NCBI GenBank assembly: GCA_938004235.1
Contig: CALKWL010000230.1
Span: forward strand, 1-13,275
Reading direction: 5' to 3'
Length of the DNA stretch: 13,275 nucleotides
Origin: an uncultured Gammaproteobacteria bacterium
GTDB taxonomy: Bacteria > Pseudomonadota > Gammaproteobacteria > Halothiobacillales > Halothiobacillaceae
The position numbers and the translations under genes were made by a program. Of the stretch, positions 1-6,359 are shown piece after piece. Every line of letters starts with the position of its first letter. Positions within the stretch are counted from its first letter, which is position 1. Under the pieces are notes generated by a model. That model was not told the origin of the DNA, searched no databases, and saw only the letters and a list, made by a program, of their open reading frames with translations.

Positions 1-55
1 ATGATACGGCGACCGCCGAGATGTACACTCTTTCCCTACACGACGCTCTTCCGAT
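1..55. other. Illumina P5 / read-1 adapter (artefact)
   Basis: The first 55 bases match the Illumina P5 plus TruSeq read-1 primer sequence from its second base, with two substitutions (positions 15 and 23). The match ends at CTTCCGAT. The conceptual peptide from base 1 (IRRPPRCTLFPYTTLFR) is a well-known adapter-derived contaminant in protein databases. This stretch is not genomic; genomic sequence begins at about base 56. Confidence 0.97.
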
Positions 56-1014
56 ATCGGTGCGCCGCCACCGGGGAAAAAGGTCACCGTATCGAATGGC
101 AGGCCGTTTTCGCGGTCGCGCAGGCCATCCAGCCCGCGCCATGTGTCGCGCAGGACTTTTTGCGTGAACTCCTGTTCGTCCTGCGGCAGGGGCTCGCGCA
201 GCACCAGCGGGCCGGGCGGAAGTTCGATGGCACGGGCGCGTATCGCCTTGCGCGCAGCGACTTCACCACCGCGCTGCATTTCCCAGGTCTTTTTCTGTGC
301 GGCTACGGCGCGATCTTCATACGCACCGACACGCTGCCCGACGCGCACCAGTTCAATGTCATCAATCTCCAGCGCACCTTTGAGTGTGGTCTTGCTGTCT
401 GTGTTGAGCGCATCTTGCGCGGGTACGATGATCAGGTTCAGGTGGGTCGGAGTGATACCCGGAAACACACCCGAGAGTTCATTCAATGGAACCAGCACCT
501 GCCGCCAGGTGGTGTTCAGGCCGATAATGTTGAAGCCCTCGCCTGGTGCGTTGACAGCCTGGCCTTCGGGGGCGGGGTTAAAGCGCACGCGCAGTCTGGG
601 CGCTGTACCGTGGGTCGCATCAAGTCTTACCCACAGGCGCAGGTGATCATAGTCGCCCATGTTGAGTGCAGGTAGGTTCAGGCGCATACCATAGGCGGCA
701 CCGATGTCGTCATCCGCGGTCAGATTCATGCGGTAACGCAGGCGCAAGACCTGCTCCTTGCGCCCGGCACGAGGGCTGAGCGCGCTTTCCAAACGGATCG
801 AAGCGGTGGAATTTGGCTTGGCAGGACAGGTTTGCAGGCGCTCGGTCAAAGGCTTGGGCTGGTTGAAGTCAGCCAGAGCGATATGCGGCAACTCGGCGGG
901 GGGCGCAGGCGCTGCCCAAGCGACCGAAGCCAAGGCGACGCAGACCAAGGACGCCCAAAGCAAGGCAGGTCGAGCGATGCTTCCCAACCCTCTATCAACC
1001 ACTCTTGTGCGCAT
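56..1014 (-). CDS. Partial exported protein: jelly-roll-like domain, then possible glycoamylase/DUF3131-like start
   Basis: An open minus-strand frame runs from the ATG at 1014 with no stop until it enters the adapter, giving about 320 residues with the C-terminus missing. The N-terminus looks like a signal peptide: a basic segment, a hydrophobic run at about residues 17-34 and an A-x-A cleavage region near ASVAWA. Residues about 40-220 are rich in beta-type alternation and end in a GALEIDDIELV segment, as in galactose-binding or CBM11/CIA30-like jelly-rolls. Near the cut end, RDTWRGLDGLRDRENGLPFD resembles the opening of glycoamylase-like or DUF3131 domains. A periplasmic or surface polysaccharide role is therefore possible but only inferred. 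The start lies 25 bases after the glyS stop on the same strand, so co-transcription is likely. No clear Shine-Dalgarno is visible, and a GTG at 1029 is an alternative start. Confidence 0.72.
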
Positions 1015-1039
1015 TTTGAACGTCGTCACCGCGCAGTCA

Positions 1040-3118
1040 TCAGGCCGTCCCGCCCAGCACGGAAATGTCGGCAACCCGCAGGAACAGCGCGCGCATCCGG
1101 TTGAGCAGTGCGAGGCGGTTGTCGCGCAGGGCGGCGTCCTCCGCCATGACCATCACGCCGTCGAAGAAGGCATCCACCGTGTCGCGCAGGTGGGCGAGTT
1201 TGCCCAGTGCTGCAGTGTAGTCGCCTGCCGCAAACAGCGGGGCCAGCTCGGCTTCAAGCTGTTGCACGCGCTCGGCCAATTCGCGCTCGGCGGGCTCAAG
1301 CAGCAGACTCGCGTTGATGGTTGTGGGCAAATCGCCCTCCACCTTCTTGAGGATATTGCCGATGCGCTTGTTGGCGGCGGCCAGGGCTTCAGCCTGGGGC
1401 AGGGCGAGGAAATCGTTGACCGCTTGCGCACGGCGCTCGAAATCCAGCGGACGCTGCGGACGCGTAACCAGCACGGCGTCGAACACGTCGTGGCGAATGC
1501 CGCGATCCAGTGCGTAAGCGCGCATGCGCTCAAGCATGAATTCGAACACGGTGTCCACGACCTTGGCAGCATCCACTTTATCCTTGAGTCCTTCGGCAGC
1601 GAAGGCCAGCAGGGCGTGCAGATCGAGGTCGATATCGCGTTCAATCAGGATGCGCAGCACGCCAAGGGCGGCGCGGCGCAGGGCGAAGGGATCTTTTGCC
1701 CCGGTCGGCCCCTGGCCGATGGCAAAAATGCCCACCAGGGTGTCGAGACGTTCCGCCAGTGCCAGCCCCTGACCGGTCTTTGTGGCGGGCAGCTCATCCC
1801 CGGCACGGCGCGGCATGTAAACCTCGTCCAGCGCCTGCGCGACTTCGGCATGTTCGCCGTCGTGACGCGCCAGGTAGCGCCCCATGATGCCCTGCAACTC
1901 GGGGAATTCCCCCACCATGCCGCTCATCAGGTCGCACTTGGCTAAAAGCGCGGCGCGTGCGGCATGTTCCAGATCCGCGCCGCACAGTGCCGCGATATGC
2001 CGCGCCAGACGCATCACGCGCTGGGTTTTATCAAACTGGGTGCCAAGCTTTTGCTGGAAGACTACGGTTTTGAGGCTTTCCAGTTGCGCAGATAGCGGCT
2101 GCTTGAGGTCTTCCTTCCAGAAAAATTCGGCATCGGAAAAGCGCGGGCGAATCACGCGCTCGTTGCCCTGGCGTACCGCTGAGGGATCCGTGCTGTCGAT
2201 ATTTGCCACGGTAATGAAATGCGGCAGCAGATGCCCCGCCGCATTCAACAGCGGGAAATAACGCTGGTTGCCCTGCATGGTGGAGATCAGCGCTTCCTTC
2301 GGCACATCGAGGAAGCGCGCTTCGAAGTTGCCGGTAACCACGCGCGGCCACTCAGTCAGCGCGGCGACTTCGTCCAGCAGATCATCGTCCAGCACCGCAT
2401 GGCCGCCCAACTCGGCGGCAGCCGATTCCACCTGTGCCTTAACCATGGCGCGGCGTGTGGCAAAGTCGGCCACCACGTGCCCCGTGCTTTCCAGCAATGC
2501 GGCGTACTCGTGCGGTGCCGGCACAATCAAGGCCTCGGGATGATGGAAACGATGCCCGCGCGTGCTGCGTCCGGTCTGAATGCCGTAGATGTTCGCGTCG
2601 ATCACCGCGTCACCGAACAACAGCACAATCCAGTGCACCGGGCGCACGAAAGCGACCTCGCCTGCGCCCCAGCGCATACGTTTCGGAATGGGCAACTCAT
2701 CCAGCGCCTGCGCGAGCATGTCGGGAATCAGCGCCTGCGCCGACTGGCCGGGCTGCTTGGCGCGGTAAACCATCCACGCGCCCTTGTCGGTGGTCAACTC
2801 TTCAAGGTCGTTGACGCTTACGCCGCAGGAACGGGCAAAGCCTTCCAGCGCCTTGCTTGGACGGCCTTCGGCATCAAAGGCAGCATTCACCGCCGGGCCG
2901 CGCCGCTCGATTTCGCGCTCGGCTTGATGTTCACGCACACCCCGCACCCACACCGCCAGGCGGCGTGGCGCGGCATACACGGTGTGGCCTTGCGGTTCCA
3001 GCCCTGCATCGTGCAGACGACGCACAACGCCATCGGCCAGGGCGTTTGCCAGCGTGGTCAGAGCTTTGGGTGGCAGCTCTTCGGCGCCGATTTCGATAAG
3101 TAGGTCGTGGGTGTTCAT
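1040..3118 (-). CDS. glyS: Glycine--tRNA ligase beta subunit
   Basis: The beta subunit of the bacterial alpha2beta2 glycyl-tRNA synthetase acts with GlyQ in the cytoplasm to charge tRNA-Gly; in this family the beta subunit supplies most tRNA recognition. The N-terminus MNTHDLLIEIGAEELPPKAL is the family signature, and the 692-residue length is close to E. coli GlyS (689). The C-terminal third, with VFEFMLERMRAY, fits the DALR-type anticodon-binding region. The start at 3118 was chosen because it aligns with known GlyS N-termini. ATGs at 3124 and 3184 would add residues absent from the family, and the latter overlaps the toxin gene. There is no strong Shine-Dalgarno. The start lies 7 bases after the toxin stop, so translation may be coupled to the TA genes placed between glyQ and glyS. 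Confidence 0.97.
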   Translation of the reverse strand: MNTHDLLIEIGAEELPPKALTTLANALADGVVRRLHDAGLEPQGHTVYAAPRRLAVWVRGVREHQAEREIERRGPAVNAAFDAEGRPSKALEGFARSCGVSVNDLEELTTDKGAWMVYRAKQPGQSAQALIPDMLAQALDELPIPKRMRWGAGEVAFVRPVHWIVLLFGDAVIDANIYGIQTGRSTRGHRFHHPEALIVPAPHEYAALLESTGHVVADFATRRAMVKAQVESAAAELGGHAVLDDDLLDEVAALTEWPRVVTGNFEARFLDVPKEALISTMQGNQRYFPLLNAAGHLLPHFITVANIDSTDPSAVRQGNERVIRPRFSDAEFFWKEDLKQPLSAQLESLKTVVFQQKLGTQFDKTQRVMRLARHIAALCGADLEHAARAALLAKCDLMSGMVGEFPELQGIMGRYLARHDGEHAEVAQALDEVYMPRRAGDELPATKTGQGLALAERLDTLVGIFAIGQGPTGAKDPFALRRAALGVLRILIERDIDLDLHALLAFAAEGLKDKVDAAKVVDTVFEFMLERMRAYALDRGIRHDVFDAVLVTRPQRPLDFERRAQAVNDFLALPQAEALAAANKRIGNILKKVEGDLPTTINASLLLEPAERELAERVQQLEAELAPLFAAGDYTAALGKLAHLRDTVDAFFDGVMVMAEDAALRDNRLALLNRMRALFLRVADISVLGGTA

Positions 3119-3125
3119 GGTCATG

Positions 3126-3473
3126 TCAATGTTGATGCGGGTTGTTGTGCAAAAGCCGAATAACGGCCTGAATGATGTCGGCATGGCGCGAGGGCTGAAG
3201 TTGTCCTGTCACGCTAGAAAATAAACTTTCATGTGCGGTAAAAAGTTTTCCGGGACGCAGAAAACTCAATCGTTGCAGGCTGCCTCGGGCAAACATACTT
3301 TCATCAAGCGTCAGTGCGAGCGGGTCGCCGTAAGGATTACTGGTGATTTGACAGGCAATCCAGTCGCCCTTGCCGACATCGGCAAGCAAGGCGGCAGGAC
3401 GAAGTTTGCTACGACTTAAGTCAGAAAAAGGGAACGGCAGCAAAACTACTGCGCCGCTTGCAAATGCGCCCAT
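3126..3473 (-). CDS. PemK/MazF-family toxin (type II TA)
   Basis: A 115-residue protein with PemK/MazF hallmarks: an N-terminal strand with GAVVLLPFPFSDL, then the basic SKLRPAALLAD segment, then DWIACQITSNPYGDPLAL and a later RPGKLFTAHESLF. Family members are ribosome-independent or ribosome-associated endoribonucleases that cleave mRNA and sometimes tRNA. The specificity here cannot be read from sequence. The start at 3473 (MGAFASGAVV) was chosen because the upstream in-frame extension to 3527 lies inside the antitoxin and is not family-like. The gene overlaps the antitoxin by 28 bases and ends 7 bases before glyS, a very compact arrangement within the glyQ-glyS unit. Confidence 0.85.
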   Translation of the reverse strand: MGAFASGAVVLLPFPFSDLSRSKLRPAALLADVGKGDWIACQITSNPYGDPLALTLDESMFARGSLQRLSFLRPGKLFTAHESLFSSVTGQLQPSRHADIIQAVIRLLHNNPHQH

Positions 3474-3655
3474 GCGGCATCCTCTTCCGGCTTGAGCCAG
3501 TCTTCGGCAAGCGTCGATTCCGCCCATTGGCAGGTCGCCATGTCCACGGGTTCGAGCAGTGTCAGCAGGGCGCGCCCCGGACGTAATCTCTGCGTGTCAT
3601 CCAGCAGACGCAGATGCCCATCGGCTTCAATTTCAACTTCAATGGTCTGGAGCAT
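3446..3655 (-). CDS. Small antitoxin partner of the PemK/MazF-like toxin
   Basis: A 69-residue protein, MLQTIEVEIEADGHLRLLDD at the N-terminus, then a strand-rich segment (RALLTLLEPV) and an acidic, alanine-rich tail (EDWLKPEEDAAWAHLQ). This is the usual layout of small antitoxins: an N-terminal DNA-binding or dimerising beta part (AbrB/DUF2281-like) and a C-terminal toxin-wrapping tail. The identification rests mainly on its overlap with the toxin. A good Shine-Dalgarno (GGGAG) sits about 10 bases upstream. The start lies 16 bases after the glyQ stop. Upstream control could be the glyQ promoter or an internal promoter within glyQ; neither can be proven from sequence. Confidence 0.75.
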   Translation of the reverse strand: MLQTIEVEIEADGHLRLLDDTQRLRPGRALLTLLEPVDMATCQWAESTLAEDWLKPEEDAAWAHLQAAQ

Positions 3656-3671
3656 GGCGGTTTCTCCCGGT

Positions 3672-4595
3672 TTATGGCGTTTCAGTACTGCGAATTACCA
3701 TTGGAAAACCCAGTCGTTCACGCGAGGCGTAATAGGCTTCGGCCACGCTGCGTGCCAGTTCGCGCACGCGCAGGATGAAGCGTTGGCGCTCGGTGACGGA
3801 GATGGCGCGGCGCGCATCGAGCAGGTTGAAGGTGTGTGAGGCCTTGAGCACTTGCTCGTAGGCGGGCAACGGCAGCGGTGTCTCCAGTGCCATCAGACGC
3901 TTGGCTTCGCCTTCGCATTGGTCGAACAGCTTGAAAAGGAACACAACGTCGGCGTGCTGGAAATTGTAGGTGGACTGTTCGACTTCGTTCTGGTGGTACA
4001 CGTCGCCATAGGTAATGACCCCGTTCGGGGTTTTCGCCCAAACCAGGTCATACACGCTTTCGGCGTTCTGCATGTACATGGCCAGGCGCTCCAGACCGTA
4101 GGTGATCTCACCGGTGACCGGGCGGCAGTCGAGGCCGCCGACCTGCTGGAAGTAGGTGAACTGGGTCACTTCCATGCCGTTGAGCCAGACTTCCCAGCCC
4201 AGACCCCAGGCGCCGAGGGTGGGCGATTCCCAGTTGTCCTCGACGAAGCGGATGTCGTGGGTCAGCGGATCGAAGCCCAACATGCGCAGCGAACCGAGAT
4301 ACAGCTCCTGGATTTCCAGCGGCGAGGGTTTCATCACCACTTGGAACTGGTAGTAATGCTGCAAACGGTTGGGGTTTTCGCCATAGCGACCGTCCGTCGG
4401 GCGGCGCGAGGGCTGCACATAGGCCGCGCTCCAAGGCTCCGGGCCAATGGCGCGCAGGAAGGTGGACGGATGAAACGTGCCCGCGCCGACTTCCATGTCC
4501 AGCGGCTGCAGCACGGCACAGCCCTGGCGCGCCCAGTAGTCTTGCAGGGCGAGAATCAGGCCTTGAAAGGTGGAGAGATCAAAGGTGGTGGACAT
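3672..4595 (-). CDS. glyQ: Glycine--tRNA ligase alpha subunit
   Basis: The catalytic alpha subunit of bacterial alpha2beta2 glycyl-tRNA synthetase (class II fold) activates glycine with ATP. The family-typical segments are all present: TFQGLILALQDYWARQGCAV at the N-terminus, then GPEPWSAAYVQPSRRPTDGR and YGENPNRLQHYYQFQV, then a WEVWLNGMEVTQFTYFQQVG segment in the middle. Length 307 compares with 303 in E. coli. The ATG at 4595 gives the normal N-terminus. There is no Shine-Dalgarno just upstream (ATTCCTT precedes the ATG). glyQ is normally followed directly by glyS; here a toxin-antitoxin pair intervenes. Confidence 0.98.
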   Translation of the reverse strand: MSTTFDLSTFQGLILALQDYWARQGCAVLQPLDMEVGAGTFHPSTFLRAIGPEPWSAAYVQPSRRPTDGRYGENPNRLQHYYQFQVVMKPSPLEIQELYLGSLRMLGFDPLTHDIRFVEDNWESPTLGAWGLGWEVWLNGMEVTQFTYFQQVGGLDCRPVTGEITYGLERLAMYMQNAESVYDLVWAKTPNGVITYGDVYHQNEVEQSTYNFQHADVVFLFKLFDQCEGEAKRLMALETPLPLPAYEQVLKASHTFNLLDARRAISVTERQRFILRVRELARSVAEAYYASRERLGFPMVIRSTETP

Positions 4596-4629
4596 AAGGA
4601 ATGCGTTTTAATGGCTTGAAGTGGCGGCA

Positions 4630-4635
4630 AGTATA
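4630..4635 (-). promoter_or_regulatory. Possible -10 element of glyQ
   Basis: On the minus strand this reads TATACT, a 5/6 match to the sigma-70 -10 consensus, 35 bases upstream of the glyQ start in the 95-base gap between vapC-like and glyQ. No convincing -35 lies at 16-18 bases, so the call is weak. Confidence 0.25.
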
Positions 4636-4690
4636 TGCGGGATAGCGCCAAGCGGGAAAATTGGAGCACGACCAAGGATTCGGGGTGCGT

Positions 4691-5080
4691 TCAACCCCAC
4701 AGAACTTCAATGTCATAGGCCTTGAAGTGTTCATCCACGCTAATGATGCCCATGTTTTCGCTTTGCGCCTGGGCTATGAGCAGGCGATCGAACGGGTCGC
4801 GGTGGTGGCAGGGCAAGCATTGCAGTTGATTGAGGTGGCTCAGTTCAATCGGCAGGATGCTGATGGCGTTGTCATGGCACCAGCGGCTTAGGCGGGACAG
4901 CGCGTCCTCGCCGAGGGTGGTTTTGCCGAGGCTCATTTTGATGCTTAGCTCCCAGAAGCTGGCGATGCTGACGCTCAGGTCGTTCGTTTCGTCTTCGCAT
5001 AGCGCCACGATGGGCGCGGGTAGGCGTTGCGGGTCGTCGGCAAGCCAGAGGAGGGCGTGGGTGTCGAGCAGGGCACTCAT
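4691..5080 (-). CDS. PIN-domain ribonuclease toxin (VapC-like)
   Basis: A 129-residue PIN-domain protein. The four acidic residues expected to bind the catalytic metal are all visible: Asp6 in LLDTHALLW, Glu44 in SFWELSIK, Asp95/Asp98 in RDPFDRLLIAQA and Asp116 in ISVDEHFKAY. Family toxins are Mg-dependent endoribonucleases, often acting on tRNA or rRNA; the target here is unknown. The start overlaps the antitoxin stop as ATGA (bases 5077-5080), implying translational coupling. It lies upstream of glyQ on the same strand with a 95-base gap. Confidence 0.92.
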   Translation of the reverse strand: MSALLDTHALLWLADDPQRLPAPIVALCEDETNDLSVSIASFWELSIKMSLGKTTLGEDALSRLSRWCHDNAISILPIELSHLNQLQCLPCHHRDPFDRLLIAQAQSENMGIISVDEHFKAYDIEVLWG

Positions 5081-5304
5081 TGCATGTAGTCCGCCATGTC
5101 TTCAAGCGGGGCGTTGAAGTCGGGAGCGGTGGATTGAACGATGCCGCGCAATGCGCCAAGTTGGCGCTTGGTGCGTGGTTGCTCAATGATTTGCAGGCGC
5201 ACAACAGGTTTGTTGTTGCGCGCAATGATGACCTCCTCGCCATCCAATGTGCGCTGAATGAGGCGAGAGAGTTGGCTTTTAGCTTCGTGGATGTTGACTT
5301 GCAT
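5077..5304 (-). CDS. Phd/YefM-family antitoxin
   Basis: A 75-residue protein beginning MQVNIHEAKSQLSRLIQ, followed by GEEVIIARNNKPVVRLQ, the classical Phd/YefM N-terminal DNA-binding fold. A C-terminal tail (DFNAPLEDMADYM) is the usual toxin-neutralising part. It is the first gene of a Phd plus VapC-like operon and would be expected to autorepress the pair together with the toxin. The stop overlaps the toxin start by four bases. Confidence 0.92.
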   Translation of the reverse strand: MQVNIHEAKSQLSRLIQRTLDGEEVIIARNNKPVVRLQIIEQPRTKRQLGALRGIVQSTAPDFNAPLEDMADYMQ

Positions 5305-5321
5305 AGCGATGGCTCTTGTTG

Positions 5322-5338
5322 GCTAGATGGTTAGCTAA
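5322..5338. promoter_or_regulatory. Possible operator of the Phd/VapC-like operon
   Basis: An inverted repeat GCTA-N6-TAGC (5322-5335), overlapped by the palindrome TTAGCTAA (5331-5338), lies 18-34 bases upstream of the antitoxin start. Phd-type antitoxins bind short palindromes at this location. The arms are short and chance occurrence is quite possible. Confidence 0.25.
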
Positions 5339-5393
5339 TTTAAGCATGTGGGTTGGTTAGTGGGAAGTTTGTTGTCGCGGGCTTGGTGTTTTG

Positions 5394-5422
5394 TTGATAT
5401 ACACATCACTAATTTGTATGAA
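5394..5422 (+). promoter_or_regulatory. Putative sigma-70 promoter of the DUF3365 gene
   Basis: TTGATA (5394-5399, 5/6 match to the -35 consensus), a 17-base spacer, then TATGAA (5417-5422, 4/6 match to the -10). Transcription would start near 5429, giving a leader of about 50 bases before the gene at 5480. It lies in the divergent intergenic region 5305-5479, which otherwise holds only the candidate antitoxin operator. Confidence 0.42.
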
Positions 5423-5479
5423 TGAGGCGTGGGCGAGTCATCATATTCTCTGTCAACTAAACACCTCATGAGGACGATA

Positions 5480-6052
5480 ATGATGAGCCTGCGCAGCCTT
5501 GTTGTTTTGACGTTGTTGATGCCCTTGTCGGCCTATGCCGAAACGCCCGAACAGGCCGCCGCGCTGAAGGCGCAGGAGGCGATGAAAGAGTTCGGCATGA
5601 CGCTAAAAGCCACCTTGCAGGCGGCGATGAAGGCAGGCGGGCCGATGAACGCCATTCCGGTGTGCCACACGGAAGCGCCGAAAATTGCGCAGCAGATGAG
5701 CGCAAAACATGGCGTGGACATTCACCGCACGTCGCTGAAGCCACGCGCCACAGCGCCGACTGAGTGGGAAATGGCGGTGCTTGAGGGCTTTGAGCAGCAA
5801 AAGGCGGACGGTAAGCCGGTAGGCGAGCTGGTGTGGAAAGATGTGGTCGAGGTGGATGGCCAGCCGACTCTGCGCATGATGAAGGCGATTGGCACGGAAG
5901 AGGTCTGCCTGACCTGTCATGGTGCGGCGGTGAAGCCCGATGTGATGGCAAAAATTGCCGAGCTTTACCCTGATGACAAGGCGATGGGCTTCAATGCGGG
6001 CGATATTCGCGGCGCGTTTTCGGTAAGTGTGCCCTTGGTGGCCGCACAATAA
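5480..6052 (+). CDS. Exported DUF3365-type haem protein
   Basis: A 190-residue periplasmic protein with a signal peptide (residues 1-20, cleavage near SAYA) and one c-type haem motif, Cys143-Leu-Thr-Cys146-His147. The NAIPVCHTEAP segment around Cys62-His63, the WEMAVLEGF segment and the C-terminal GDIRGAFSVSVP are features of the DUF3365 (Tll0287-like) family, a PAS-like haem domain also found as the sensor part of signalling proteins. As a stand-alone protein it may be a redox or gas-binding haem protein; this is inference. ATGs occur in frame at 5468, 5480 and 5483. GAGGA at 5470-5474 favours 5480 or 5483. It is a single-gene unit closed by the terminator at 6084-6110. Confidence 0.88.
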   Translation: MMSLRSLVVLTLLMPLSAYAETPEQAAALKAQEAMKEFGMTLKATLQAAMKAGGPMNAIPVCHTEAPKIAQQMSAKHGVDIHRTSLKPRATAPTEWEMAVLEGFEQQKADGKPVGELVWKDVVEVDGQPTLRMMKAIGTEEVCLTCHGAAVKPDVMAKIAELYPDDKAMGFNAGDIRGAFSVSVPLVAAQ

Positions 6053-6083
6053 CCTGTCGCAGCCCGGTTCGCTCACGAGCAGC

Positions 6084-6110
6084 AAGCCCCGCATAAAGCG
6101 GGGCTTTTTT
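6084..6110 (+). terminator. Rho-independent terminator after the DUF3365 gene
   Basis: A perfect 9-base-pair stem, AAGCCCCGC (6084-6092) with GCGGGGCTT (6098-6106), a 5-base loop (ATAAA) and a T run to 6110, located 31 bases after the stop codon. Confidence 0.93.
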
Positions 6111-6275
6111 GTGGCCGTCATCCGGCTAGATCACCCAGATCATTAGATAAGTGGATGCTGATATGTCTGGTTGGCCTGGGGGTGTGTGGAAGGCAGGTTT
6201 GAGTGGTTTTTTTGACCTGAAAAATCGGATATTGCCCCACGGTTATTTTGAATAAACCGATATAAAACAATTGAC

Positions 6276-6281
6276 TATACT
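6276..6281 (+). promoter_or_regulatory. Possible -10 element of the bd-like oxidase operon
   Basis: TATACT lies in the AT-rich stretch 6241-6285 and would place the transcription start near 6288, upstream of the hairpin that can mask the ribosome-binding site. No good -35 lies at 16-18 bases, so an activator or a different sigma factor could be involved. The rest of the 249-base gap 6111-6359 holds no gene that I can support. Confidence 0.25.
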
Positions 6282-6304
6282 CTTGGCATGAGCTGTGCGT
6301 ATGG

Positions 6305-6349
6305 CCTCCTCCAGTTTGGCGTGCGTCCAAACAGTGATCCAACAGGAGG
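6305..6349 (+). promoter_or_regulatory. Leader hairpin able to sequester the Shine-Dalgarno
   Basis: CCTCCT (6305-6310) is perfectly complementary to AGGAGG (6344-6349), the Shine-Dalgarno of the gene starting at 6360. Between them a second perfect stem, GTTTGG (6314-6319) with CCAAAC (6327-6332), closes a 7-base loop. The nested pairing would place the ribosome-binding site in a duplex. Regulation is inferred; the complementarity is seen. Confidence 0.5.
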
Positions 6350-6359
6350 AGATTGCATC

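Noticed and set aside
1..675. 224-residue plus-strand frame from base 1
   Set aside because: Its start is adapter sequence and the rest is antisense to the minus-strand exported protein, which has a signal peptide and fits the operon direction.
758..1945. 395-residue plus-strand frame over the glyS 3' part
   Set aside because: It lies opposite a well-conserved glyS reading frame, with no recognisable domain; a shadow of GC-rich coding sequence.
4596..4690. Possible small gene or RNA between vapC-like and glyQ
   Set aside because: The gap is 95 bases with no convincing frame or structure; it is most simply the glyQ promoter region.
5395..5408. TGAT-N6-ATCA palindrome as an FNR or CRP site
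   Set aside because: FNR needs four bases between the half-sites and CRP has different half-sites, so the spacing fits neither. It is better explained by the overlapping -35 hexamer.
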